A stretch of 64,000 nt of DNA from Aquatica leii (Eukaryota; Arthropoda; Insecta; Coleoptera; Lampyridae): assembly GCA_035610365.1 (NCBI GenBank), contig CM069432.1:84014520-84078519 (forward strand), read 5' to 3'. Shown here one piece after another: positions 10,167 through 20,995 of this stretch (its first letter is position 1; each line of letters begins with the position of its first letter). The notes under the pieces were generated by a model. The model was not told the DNA's origin and did no database searches. It was given only the letters and a program-made list of their open reading frames with translations. A program made the translations under genes and the position numbers.

Positions 10167-11537
10167 GATGAATCGGTGCCAATGCATATATTTTCAGCGT
10201 GGAATGATTATTACAATCAATTGGATTTACTAACAAACTTACGACTAAATCGCAATGTATTAACACATGACATTGTTAAAAAAATTGAATTGCACGGATT
10301 TTGTGATTCTTCACAAGTGGCTTACGGTTGTTGTATATACATACGAACTACAGACAATTATAATAATCATGCAACGCATTTGTTATGTTCAAAATCTAGG
10401 GTAGCACCGTTAAAATCTACGTCTTTACCACGTCTAGAGCTATGTAGTGCTCTACTTTTGTCGGAACTGCAGCATAAGGTCAAACAAGCTTTACAGATTA
10501 ATTTCGACGGTGAATACTTATGGAGTGATTCTACCATTTCATTGTCCTGGATTTCCTCAACGTCAAATTCTTGGAAAACCTTTGTTGCAAATCGGGTTAG
10601 TCAAATTCAACAATTAACAGAAATATCAAACTGGAGACATGTCGGAACTAAGGATAATCCTGCTGATATAATTTCTCGAGGTGTGACACCAGCTGTTTTG
10701 CTGAATTCTAAGCTTTGGTGGAACGGACCTAACTTCTTAATGTATGATTCAGAACATTGGCCTCAGCAAGTTATGGTGTCACAAGCTAACGAAGAAAGAA
10801 AGACTGTATCAACTTTTCTATCAACAAGAACGACATCATTCGAATTGTTAACAAGATTTTCATCACTGGTACTGCTAAAACGTGTAACAGCGTATGTCAT
10901 GCGTTTTGGTCGCAATTGTAAATTAAATGCTGCAAATCGGATGTATGGACCATTGTCAGTGGAAGAAATTCAAGGTGCAACTGTCAAAATTTTGAAATTA
11001 TGCCAAGAGGAGAATTTTGGTGAAGAAGTTTTGTCATTAACAAGAACGAATACTGTACATAAAAAAAGTAAATTGCTATCATTAAATCCGTTCATGGATG
11101 TAAATGGTTTGATTCGTGTGGGAGGACGCATAACTGAAGCCAATGTGCCATTTGAACAGCGTCACCCAATAATACTGCCTAGTCATCACGTGCTAACAAC
11201 AAAAATTATTTACTATGAACATCTGAAGCTTCTTCACGGTGGAACTCAGTTAACACTAGCTACGATAAGAACACAGTACTGGCCAATAGGAGGGCGAAAT
11301 ACTATAAAAAGGGTATTACGGAATTGTATCCGATGTTGTCGAGCAAAACCAAAATTGATAGAGCATGTGATGGGAAATTTACCACAACACAGAGTCCAAA
11401 TAGCACGACCATTTAGTAATTGTGGAGTTGACTATTGTGGACCATTCAAACTGTATCAGAAACGAAGACGAGGAGTTGTTCCTCAAAGGGATACTTGGCT
11501 ATTTTTGTTTGTTTTGCCACAAAGGCATGTCATTTAG
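10167..11537 (+). pseudogene. BEL copy B RNase H and start of integrase
   Basis: After the shared TAG this frame covers RNase H and runs unbroken into the HHCC zinc part and first core aspartate (GVDYCGPF ~11430) of integrase. Copy B therefore keeps the join that is broken in copy A at 5049-5087. The frame is lost near 11485, where copy B has three A and copy A four, and ends at 11537. Confidence 0.9.
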
Positions 11538-12347
11538 AATTGGTTCTTGATTTAAGCGCGGAATGTTTTATAAATGCATTTAAGCGTTTTGTTGCACGGC
11601 GAGGAAATGTGTCAAATTTATACTCAGACAATGCCACCAATTTTGTAGGTGCCAAAAACGAATGGGAAAAAATATCCAAGGTATTGCATTCTTCCGAATA
11701 TAAAGAACAATTTCAACATGTTTTGATCGAGTGTAATACACGTTGGCACTTTATACCTCCACGTTCTCCGCACTTTGGCGGTTTGTGGGAGAGCAGCTGT
11801 TAAGGCAGCAAAACATCACCTAAATGGAGTCGTGGGAAATAATGCGCTTACTTATGAAGAAATGTTAACACTAGTTACACAAATAGAGGCATGTTTAAAT
11901 TCCCGTCCTTTAGTTCCTATCTCTTCCGATCCTAATGATTACACTGCTTTAACGCCTGGTCATTTTTGATTGGAGAATCATTAAAGGCTAACTCCGAATT
12001 GAATGTTGTGAATACAAGTATACATTTATTATCGTATTGGAAACGTATTCAACATATGCTAAGGGGATTTTGGAACCGGTGGTCGAGAGATTACCTTTCA
12101 CAACTCCAGCAGGGCAAAAATGGACAAGTCAGGCCAAGACATTAAAGAAGGATCAATGGTACTTCTAAGAGACGACCAACTTCCTACGCTAAATTGGAAA
12201 TTAGGAAGAATTATCAAACTTCATCACGGAACAGATAACGTCGCCCGAGTAGCATCAGTTCGCACTGCAAGAGGTATAGTTAAGGTATCAATGCGGAACT
12301 TAGCATTGCTACCAGTGGTAACTGAAGAATGTAAGGTGCAAGTGTAG
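11435..12347 (+). pseudogene. BEL copy B integrase core and C-terminus, multiply shifted
   Basis: The second core aspartate (LYSDNATNF, ~11625) and the PHFGGLWE glutamate region (~11775) are readable. An extra base near 11791, a missing T near 11967 and missing bases near 12115-12131 split the rest into short frames ending at TAG 12345-12347. Relative to copy A these are all single-base insertions or deletions, mostly in homopolymers. Confidence 0.88.
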
Positions 12348-12397
12348 TTTTGAGTGTTACAATAGTGTAGTTCATGATATAGGTTACAGCGTAATCG

Positions 12398-12428
12398 CTT
12401 GAAGGCATATGCTTCAAGGGGGGCGGAA
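12398..12428 (+). other. Hairpin and polypurine tract, copy B
   Basis: Same hairpin (12398-12418) and purine tract (12416-12428) as in copy A, abutting LTR 3. Confidence 0.7.
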
Positions 12429-12866
12429 TGTTGAGACTTCTGTGAATGTTTTTATTATAGTTTAGTTAGAATTAAATTTAGTAGAATTATTTTACCTTAT
12501 TCTTGTTATACGCATTAGTTTTAGTCATTGAGTTTTAGGAATTGCTGATGCACCTTTTAGGTTTTAAGAACTTGTAAGGCACGTCATCAGGATTTGTATT
12601 TCTTAGTAAATTCTGATGCATTTGTTAACTGTAACTTCAAATATGTGTACTCTTGTTATTGGCTAATTTTGAAATAAGAGGGTGTATCTACCCTACCAAA
12701 ATTTAGTCGTATAAATAAGTAATTTAGGAAAAGAACGATGAGTAGTAAAGAAACGATGTAGTAACCAAGAAGATAAATATACTTATGTAAACAATTAATT
12801 GAAATAAAGCTACAATTAACAATTTAATTTCGCTTTATCACACTTAAAAAAGCTTAAGTGTCAACA
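12429..12866 (+). repeat. BEL LTR 3 (3' LTR of copy B)
   Basis: 438 bp, TGTTGA to TCAACA. It agrees with LTR 1 where LTR 2 differs. Confidence 0.95.
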
Positions 12867-12871
12867 ACGTT
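12867..12871. repeat. Right 5-bp target site duplication of BEL array
   Basis: ACGTT, identical to 373-377, directly follows the CA of LTR 3. Confidence 0.85.
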
Positions 12872-15333
12872 ATATTAAAAAAAGCGAAATTTAGAACACT
12901 ACAGAAAAAAACAAGAAAACAATAATAAAAAAATTGTTCATTAAATACACCTGTTTTACTTTTAAAAACACTTTTAATACGTAAACGTTCCATAATGTAA
13001 ATACCTGGTAGTAGAAACATCGTGCTAATGTAAATATAATATACATATATTTTTCTTGACGACGTTTCGACAAATCACATATTTCATCTTCAAGTCTTTA
13101 TTTGTAACCGTTTGCTTCTGCTTCTTGTTACTCGAATACTGTTCAGTGTATTTGCCGTAAACCGTAGATATTTAAAGCACAATTAATTAGAAAGGAATCT
13201 AAAATAAAACTAATTTTAAAACAATTATTTCTTTTTTTTTGTAGTTAATTTGTGTAATAACAAAAAGAAACAAACAAAGAACAGCTAATGAGGTACTGAC
13301 AATATAATACCGCGTGGTAAGTACGTTCGGTTTAACGTTTCAATAACACATCATTTATTAAAAAAAAACACGTTTAAAAAAAATTTTTTTTGCATTTTAA
13401 TTCTTTTATTATTACAAAAAAAACTAAAAATTCAAAAACATTTTGACTTAGAAAAAGAAGATAAATCAAATGTTAATAGTTTTGGTGATTATATAAATTA
13501 CTTAAAACATATTCCATTTTTTTGTCGGGTTTAGAAGGTAAGAGCGACTGTTTTATAAAAAGTTTTAATTTAAGAACCGAGTTAGAAAAAGAAACCGTAA
13601 AATTTATAAAATAAAATTCACAGATATCGCAAATCTTGCAATTATCGGAAAGTGTTGAAAACACACATATTGTGTTTGTGTGTCATTAACTTTTCTTCAG
13701 ATAAGTGAAAAAAAAAACAACGCGTACATAACTTATTCGAGTAGGTAAAAAAAAATCAGCGCGTAAATTAACTCTCTTGCGCAAGTACGTTAAAAAAACA
13801 ACCCGACAGTAACTTCTTTTTGCGAGTAAGTCAAAAGAAGAACTCCTCTATGCAACTTTCTTCGTTTTTTGGACCGCGTCAGGATTTTTAAAACCTTCGT
13901 TTAAAACTCTCTTCTATTTTTGTACGCAATTTTTACTTTATTTCCTAAAACGTTTTTTTCTGAATGCTTAGGTTTACAAATCCTCTCAGTACCAAATCTG
14001 CCAATTGGGTTTTCCTTTTTTTTTACTCAATCTGTTGAAAGTGGCGTTATGCTTCTTTCTACACTTAAGGTGTTACGAAGGTTTGTTACTGGACGGCGCT
14101 GCGCGTTTAAAATTAAATAAAGCATAAAGAAATAAACTTTACTTTAAGATTAATCTTTTCTCTAATCTTAACATATTTATAACGCTAATAACCTTTACAA
14201 TTGCTTGACTGTTGATACAATTTCAACATTTAAAATTTACTCAAATTTTATTTTATATACTTTTGTCCTATGTTGATAACTTTACAGTGACATCGTTTTT
14301 GACTTAAACTAGTAATTACTAATAGTTTTTATGATAAAACTTTATAAACCAGATTTATTAAATTATTACTTTGTTTACGCATTTTAAAATTTAAACATAA
14401 ACTATTGGTTTAGTAAAACATATGTGTTTCAGCCGAGTTGCTTTTGGTGACCACCGCTGCTTTTCTTGCGGTTAAGGGTAGCCTTGTAACTATTACCCTA
14501 AACCGGTGCAAGATAGAATAAAGTTGCACATAAAAATTTTTATAGAAGACAAAATTTACTATAAAAAAATCTGCGGAAGGGTACAATTACTTTCAATACT
14601 TTAGAAAATACAAGTGTGCAAAGTTGCACAAAAATGTCTCACATTACTTTAAAATTTTGTAACTCTTAAACTATTAGATCTAATACACTCCCGCGGACTA
14701 TATCGTTGTAAATTTTGTGCTCAATAAATTGTTTATGTGCAATTTTCATCTATATTGTACAGTTTTTGCAGCGTACAAGGCGGAAACTCGCGCGGATCTA
14801 CAATTACTATAATTATTAGACTTATTATATTTTTAAAGCATAAAACGAATTATAATAAATTTCTTGTTCAAGAATAATAATAAACACTGCATCCGAAGAA
14901 TACAAAAAATGAATTGAAATTGGGCACCACCGCAAGTTCCAGCTTTGTTTCATTTAAGCGTTTTATCGTTTCTTTACACTAACCTTTCAATCAAGCATCC
15001 TATAAGTGTTTTCAACACTAAGCAAATGTTAACAAACGACAACATTAATTTTTTTAAACATCTTTAAAACTAAAGATGCGTTATGCGTTAACATTTATCT
15101 ATGTATTTATTAAATAAATGTTTTAAACTATTACTGTTTTATTTTAAATTGTTTCATAATTTAATTAAAACTTTACAAGGCGGAATCTTACATAAAACGG
15201 AATTTTTTTCCGGTTCCGGCATGCTTTAACAGGTTTTACTGTATTTACATAACAAACAATATAAATATTTACGTTACCACCTTTACTAAAGTACTCTTGC
15301 GGAAAAATTTTAATATGTTGTAAAAAATAATAA
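12872..15333. other. Gene-free AT-rich stretch with hairpins and a Penelope-like terminal motif
   Basis: No convincing coding frame. On the minus strand at 13054-13096 there is a GAAGATGA ... TCGAAACGTCG arrangement of the kind seen near ends of decayed Penelope-like elements. A ~12-bp stem lies at 14469-14511 (CGGTTAAGGGTA against TTACCCTAAACCG). 14830-15020 belongs to a dispersed repeat that recurs inverted at 29600-29760. Confidence 0.4.
14830..15020 (-). repeat. Dispersed repeat, copy 1 (inverted relative to 29600-29760)
   Basis: Read on the minus strand, it shares ordered blocks with the plus strand at 29600-29760. These include AACACTTATAGGATGCTTG, GAAACAAAGC-GGAACTT, ATGCAGTGTTTATTATTATT and ATTCGTTTTATG-TTTAAA. 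The blocks are separated by small indels. No coding capacity and no clear ends. Confidence 0.6.
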
Positions 15334-16664
15334 ATCTAAATCAGTGTTGGGATGTACCTAGGTAAATGTACCTAGGTACTAGTACCTAGGTAATTTTTGT
15401 GTACCTAAGTACCTAGAAAGGTACTTTTTAATTTATGTACCTTTACCTGTACCTAGGTACTTTTTAGCAAGTACCTTTGTACCTAAGTACCTAATAAAAT
15501 AGGTACTTTTAAGCGTACATGTATTGTACACTTTATATATTTGTTCGGACTTAATCACATTTGAAATTACTAAAACCTTCCAAAAATAGTACATGACCTA
15601 CGCAATTTTTCCTTAATGATACCCGAAGGGTACCGTTAATGTGTATAAAACTTCCTTGTTAAAAGTGCAAATGTAGGCAGTGACAGCACACTTAAAGACA
15701 GCCCTCGGATGAATCATTTACAACAATGCAATCGGACTGTTAACATGAGTAGCCAGGGTATCAAACCGAATGCGATAAATTTCGAAACGTAATAATTTGT
15801 ATAAAATAGAAGATGATTTTTAGAGAAAAGAGTTGTGGAGTTCTAGGAAAAAGCAAACAATTATAACTGATTATATAACACAATGACATTATAATCAAAT
15901 TTATTACGAATCGTATTTCTGCTTATGTAAACAGTACGTGCTTAATGACTTATTCTAAAAACGACATATTTGAGTTTGTGTTATACTAAATTACATAAAC
16001 ATAGCCAAGACGGGTATAACCAACGGTATAACGTAAATGCTGTAATAACGACCTCAATGAAAATTAAGGTGTCGTGTACGTCGAATAGTAAATCTTCTCG
16101 GATAAGTACAAAATGATCGGTCCCTTGAAGTACTTACTAACATACTAACCGACGTCAACTGTATCACTAAACTGTCATGCATTACCCTTTCCCGTTCAGT
16201 ATCTTATAATTTAGTCCCAAAACCTTAAGAAAAACATTTAAGAATAAGTAATCCTATTTTTATTATTAAATAATGCACTTCATACAATAAACAACAATAG
16301 TATTGCTCAATAAACTGCAATCACAAAAGTTGTATAAATTTTAATATCTTTACTGAGATTCACACCAGCTACTGTGTGTGTCATCAACAGTGATTAATAT
16401 AGTAGCTGTAATGATTTCTATCGTTTTTCAATGAGATTGCACACATACGAGTTGGTTTACTACATTTGTATTTTTTATGATCATAAATAAGTACCTAAAA
16501 AGTACCTGAAATTCTAAGGTACATTTTTTTTGTACCTGTACCTGTACCTAGGTACGTTTGCCAAATCTGTACCTGCACCTGTACTTAGGTACTTTTGAAT
16601 AAATGTACCTGTACCTGTACCTAGGTACCAAAAAATGAGTACCTGTCACAACACTGATCTAAAT
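15334..16664. mobile_element. Non-autonomous hAT element with 8-bp target duplication
   Basis: ATCTAAAT at 15334-15341 and again at 16657-16664 flanks a 1315-bp element (15342-16656). Its ends are CAGTGTTG...CAACACTG, the tip typical of hAT elements, and an 8-bp duplication is the hAT hallmark. No transposase is encoded, so it would depend on one supplied in trans. Both subterminal regions (15355-15510 and 16485-16645) are packed with GTACCT/AGGTAC motifs, often fused as the palindrome GTACCTAGGTAC, about ten per side. These are candidate transposase-binding sites. The central ~950 bp shows no frame. Confidence 0.85.
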
Positions 16665-16728
16665 ATAGTTTGTCCTGCACATAAAACTATACAACCAGAA
16701 TTTTTAATTAAATAGCAGTGCAAAATAA

Positions 16729-16893
16729 ATACATTGACAAGTTTATGATTATAACTTATAAGCGACCTTCGGTTTAGACCGCGTTGTAGCCTAAGCCTAA
16801 GTGTTTAACTACGACGCGGTCTAAGCCGAAAGTCGCATATAATCATAAACATAACAAACGCGAAAGCTTATGATTTTATACATTGACAAGTTT
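16729..16893. repeat. Hairpin insert between 16-bp direct repeats
   Basis: ATACATTGACAAGTTT occurs at 16729-16744 and 16878-16893. The 133 bp between contains two complementary arms, ~16745-16791 and ~16806-16852. They pair over about 40 positions, and several arm differences are T opposite G, which an RNA hairpin tolerates as wobble pairs. The loop includes CCTAAGCCTAAG. The right arm and following bases recur at 61922-62005 without the left arm. This could be a fold-back transposon derivative or a hairpin RNA source; I cannot decide. Confidence 0.65.
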
Positions 16894-17499
16894 TATAACA
16901 TACTATAAAAACATACTTATAAAAAAATATGTTTCAGTTTAGTTTTTGTTTTTCTGTTTCACTTTTTCTTTAACTTGTTTCTCAAACAACATTGAAGTTC
17001 TCACAAATACGACCTTTTCTTTTTTGTCTCAATTCAATGGTTGTGGATTTTTTTTTAATGATGTCTTATACTTATTGCTCTAATTATTGTATGATTAGGT
17101 TATTCGTATTTATTACAGAGTATTCATAATGATTTAGCACTCCGTTACTCGCGTGGGATGTTGTTACTTAGATGCTTAGAAGCTCGTTTAAGGTAGCATT
17201 AAAAAGTACTAAGGCTATTTTAAGTAAATTTATATGAAATAAAACTACATTAAATAATGCATATACTATTATTTTTTTTAATTAAATAAGAAAAACAAAA
17301 AAAATCAATATTACAGAGAAAATTAGTAAACATATTTTCTTTATCGTTAAATAGTATCATTTTATGTAAGCACCTAGTTGCGTTACCTTGTTTTTTTTTT
17401 GGTAAACAAAACAAAAAAGCGCGGATATAAACATATAACTATATATTATAAAACAACAAAACAAAAAAGTATCATTTGAATTCTATTTCATGATCTATT

Positions 17500-18190
17500 C
17501 GTTTCCGTTTGCACACATTTTCTGGTGAGCTTTACAAATTCAATTGTTGCACTTATTACACACCACTATTGTTTTCTTGTCTTGATTACCTAGATAAACA
17601 GAACAACGACATTTACCTTTTCTGGAAATTTTTTGTGGTGGTTCCATTACACATGCATCCTAATATAAGATAGATATTCTAGTTCTTATTTTCTTTGTGG
17701 CTTTACTAAATCTTTTAATAGAACAAATAAATTTTTTTGTCTTAACTACACTTTTGTACTTTTCTTGGCTAAATACAAATTCAAAGTATCAATACCTGCA
17801 ACATTGTCAAAATAAAATTGTTAGTAACCAACGTCTACTATTTCTAGCAACGTTATATTGTGTTCATATTTAGTCGAGAATATTTATCCCAAATTTTCTT
17901 TGATTGTACTTCATAATTATTTTGCGTTTATTAGTTGTACTATCTATTTTACTATAATGATGCATTCTAGATATGACAATAACATTTTTGTACTTTCTTG
18001 GAATAAAAGCGTGCAATTCTTGTTATTTTTAACTTTGGAATGAAAATTGCTTTGAGATTAAGGTTGTGTTCCAGGATATATTTCTAAACTGACGGTACTT
18101 ACCCGTAGTCTTTATATACACAAATGCAAACATTTCTATGCCATACTTAGAGGAATTTGAAAGCAAATATTGCCTAAAAGCACATCTTTT
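17500..18190 (-). pseudogene. piggyBac-like transposase remnant
   Basis: Read right to left with several frame changes and stops, the piggyBac order is recognisable. FRQYLLSNSSKYGIEMFA (~18125-18180) matches the conserved FR.Y.P.KP.KYGIK block. A K-VIVISRMHHYSKID segment (~17950-17990) matches the strand before the third acidic region. NVARNSRRW (~17828-17854) matches the block after the GVDTLD motif. A cysteine-rich stretch (KGKCRC, then VVCNKCN, then ICKAH; ~17540-17640) matches the C-terminal zinc domain. Multiple stops show it is dead. Terminal repeats were not found; its right side lies next to the Harbinger element at 18432. Confidence 0.75.
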
Positions 18191-18431
18191 TTTGTTTGTT
18201 AATTTTTAGAAAAAGGAATTAAAAATTTTGTTACAATTGTTTACAAACATTTCAAAAATTTTTGCGCTTGCCGTCTATCTTTCTCTTAGTTGTTGTATCA
18301 TGTATGCTGTCGAAACATAAATACCTTTACAAGAATCTAAATTGGTTATAAAACAATGTTAAATAAAGTAGTTTAATGTCCGCGCTGTCCTGTTTCCAAA
18401 ACTCTAAAATGTTAAGACGCCCAGGACCTCA

Positions 18432-18525
18432 ATTCTCGAATCGTACGACACGATAGCGTATACGTTATGTAGCGTACGGTAAATAGCGCATGATGTCAAG
18501 AACATGTATTCTCGACACCATTCGT
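18432..18525 (+). repeat. Harbinger left terminal inverted repeat
   Basis: About 90 bp complementary to the right end with small gaps. The outermost ~35 bp match best. The unit has internal structure, with TATTCTCG-like blocks recurring near its inner edge. Confidence 0.75.
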
Positions 18526-18839
18526 TATGAAATTGAACTTTTCGCATACGTTATGAAGTGTCCGAGATTATTTCGTACACTTTTTGTTCATCGACCAATA
18601 GAAATTAGGCTTGTAATAACCTTCAAATTTAAATTTAAATATGAAGCTTGTATTATTTTACGGAAAAAATAATGAAGTAGGATTTTCAGGTAAGAAGTAA
18701 TTTTCAATATAGAAAATAATACAAAGAACCTGTTAAAAAGTATGTATGTACTTGAAACAAAACAAGAATAAGGGGCGCGGGTGGTGGGACATATTTACCT
18801 GCTATTTGTCACTAATGGCTTCTGTTAAAATAATAGGGA

Positions 18840-19316
18840 ACGATCATGTCACTGAATCCCATGCAGCGTTTGTTGATGTAAGTTATACTATTATGCTGAA
18901 ATTATTTTTGAACCTGCTGCGTCTACAAGTAACATTACGGAAGAAAATGAATGTACGTACAAGTACACTACAGATAAAAATCAATGTACGTACACTATAA
19001 GTAGGTACATTTAAATAAATTTTAATCTAATATCAATTTAAGGTGATAACAAGCCACAAGTAAACTCTGGAGATGCACCTCCATCGGCTAATTTAAATAA
19101 AAAAATTATTGTTCTCTAAACAATATTATCTTTGTTATTTATTTAGAATGTTTTATGAAAAACACGAGCACCCACACAAAAATTAACAGAAAGTGTAATA
19201 GCAGCTAAAAGCTGAAGCTAAAAGAAAATTATTATAACAAAAAACTCGAAATTTTGGAAAAACAAGCAAATTCTTTTGAAAGGATAGCTGTGGCCTTAGA
19301 GAATTTAGGAAAATAA
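18840..19316 (+). pseudogene. Harbinger second gene (Myb/MADF-like), C-terminal part
   Basis: The last exon reads NKKLEILEKQANSFERIA and then a short leucine-rich tail to TAA 19314-19316. It is preceded in another frame by an AKAEAKRKLL stretch, giving a charged coiled-coil tail typical of the Myb/MADF accessory proteins of Harbinger elements. An acidic serine-rich stretch can be read near 18900-18960 and a proline-serine segment near 19055-19100. The DNA-binding domain itself I could not place with confidence. Several small frame shifts separate these parts. The known partner role is to help nuclear import and DNA binding of the transposase; here this is inferred from position and tail. Confidence 0.5.
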
Positions 19317-19341
19317 AAATGTTTAAGTTTATTGGTGTTAT

Positions 19342-20667
19342 TTAATTAAAGTAATTTCTGATTACATTTTGTCGTATCCTTTTTCCCATAACTAAATCTG
19401 CATTTCTCACTATTCCTTCATTTTCTTGAAAATCCTCATTTTTAATAATGCCATAGTCAATATCAATTTCTTCTTTATTGTCTGGTAATGCCACATTGTT
19501 GCTTATGCACATATTATGCAGCACAACACACACCTTAATTATTTTGGAAGCTTTAGTTGGTGCATAATGAAGAACTTTAATAAACATCTAAATCTTGATT
19601 TTTAAGAGACCATTGCATCTTTCTATCACATTCCTTGTCGATTTATGGCACACATTGTATCTTGTCTCTGCGGAATTTTGTTTTGGTTCATCTTCCAGAG
19701 GAGTTAAAATGCATGGTCGGAATGCGTAACCAGAATCGCCTACCAAATAAATGAAACTCATGATAATGTATTTATTTTTAAAATGTAGGATATTACATCC
19801 ATTACGTCTATTTCTATATATATTTTCCATAATTGGTTTTACATTGGTATTATTCCATATGAAGAAATCATGATTACTGCCAGAAAATCGAGAATTAACA
19901 TGAAGAATCTTTAAATTAGCATCACAAATCTAAAATATAAGCGATAAAGTAAATTTGAATAGTACACAATTAGAATTACAAGCTGCACATTTATTGAATG
20001 GTATCTCTTTCGGTTCACATAAATGTGCTCTGGATACCTAGGATCATTTGTGCGATGAGCAATTATAGCTACGTGAGTGCAATCAATACAACCCACCACA
20101 CCTGGAAATCGATGTTTTGTATAAAAACTGGAACATAAGATTCACTAAATATGAAGAAATAATTAACGAATAGTTTACCTCTGTCTTAAAATATTCATTT
20201 CTACTAAGTTTCTTGGAAATTTCACAAGCTGATTAAATATTACATCTTCATTTAGAGCATTCACTACTTCATCAATAGCTCTAGATGTGGAAGCTTGGCT
20301 TATTGCCAGAAAAATACTGTTTTCTATATCTAATTGGTATGATCCACTACTAAGAAAACGTAATGTATTTAAAACCTGTTAAGTTAGATTAAATAAAAAC
20401 CTTTTAAATTTTAAAATCTGATTAAATTACTTTCGTTGTAACATCCAAGGCAGACTCTCGAGAGGTAGGAATTAATTCGCTAACTAAATCGATTAAAATA
20501 TGATGAGAGTCCTTATTTAATCCAAAATTTTGAATAAATTCCTTTTCATTTAATGTTTCAAAAGGATTTTGCCTAATGTGTTTATAGAACTTTTTTGCAG
20601 GTCTATTAGCAATTTTTTCAGCCTTCTCTACTACATTAACGCCAAGTAACATTGCAATTACATCCAT
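19342..20667 (-). pseudogene. PIF/Harbinger DDE transposase, near-intact, spliced
   Basis: Exon 1 (20431-20667) starts MDVIAMLLG. Introns with GT-AG ends and ~50 bp length are readable at 20376-20430, 20128-20178 and 19930-19979. Exon 2 is 20179-20375, exon 3 is 19980-20127 and exon 4 runs from 19929. The catalytic triad is present: D in VVGCIDCTH (exon 3), D in LVGDSGYAF (exon 4) and E in RNVIERCNG. A stretch before GDSGY (~19740-19800) is longer than usual and may hide a fourth small intron. Near 19590 an extra A and then a missing A disturb the frame between the E motif and the last segment (VLHYAPTKASKIIKVC...). These two homopolymer changes are the only obvious lesions, so the gene could be intact if they are errors. 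Confidence 0.88.
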
Positions 20668-20904
20668 TATCTATCAGTTTACTAAAAAAATCGTTTTTTG
20701 CTTTCACCTTTTTATTACTTTTTAAGTTTTTACTATAACACCACAATGTGAGGTTATAAACTATGAGTGGGGAAGTTGTAATTGTAACACTACAACATGA
20801 AAATTCCTAAAATAGCGTATACCCTATTAATTTTCGTTTGCTTTTAGACCACTCCCTGCAAGGCGCACAATATTTTTTTAAAATAACGAATGATTTAGCG
20901 TATA

Positions 20905-20992
20905 GCTACGAAAATCGAGAATACACTTTCGAAAATTTCATGCGCTATTTCCATGATAGCGTATGCGATATCGTGTCGTACGTTTCGAGAAT
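20905..20992 (-). repeat. Harbinger right terminal inverted repeat
   Basis: The reverse complement begins ATTCTCGAAACGTACG and matches the left end with scattered substitutions, followed by the TAA triplet. Confidence 0.75.
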
Positions 20993-20995
20993 TAA

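Larger units (their letters stand above)
378..12866 (+). mobile_element. Tandem BEL/Pao LTR retrotransposon array (LTR-internal-LTR-internal-LTR)
   Basis: Three ~438-bp LTRs (378-815, 6411-6847, 12429-12866) alternate with two ~5.6-kb internal regions, so neighbouring copies share the middle LTR. LTRs begin TGTTGA and end TCAACA. Each internal region reads primer binding site, Gag, aspartic protease, reverse transcriptase, RNase H, integrase, polypurine tract. The order PR-RT-RH-IN, the DUF1759-like Gag and the lack of an envelope gene identify BEL/Pao. The copies are nearly identical outside a ~500-bp patch in gag and small patches elsewhere. A single target duplication flanks the whole array, which fits either unequal LTR-LTR recombination after one insertion or integration of a dimeric DNA. 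Neither copy encodes an intact polyprotein. Confidence 0.95.
18429..20995. mobile_element. PIF/Harbinger DNA transposon
   Basis: Long terminal inverted repeats (18432-~18525 and ~20905-20992) begin ATTCTCGAA and share GTACGACACGATA and AAATAGCGCATGA blocks. The flanking triplets are TCA (18429-18431) and TAA (20993-20995), compatible with a mutated TWA target duplication. The 2.56-kb element has the two-gene layout of the superfamily: a DDE transposase on the minus strand and a Myb/MADF-like gene on the plus strand. The two genes converge with only about 25 bp between their stop codons (19316 and 19342). Confidence 0.88.

Noticed and set aside
13473-13664. Minus-strand frame with CKICDIC
   Set aside because: Short, no recognisable domain beyond two cysteine pairs, no neighbouring support.
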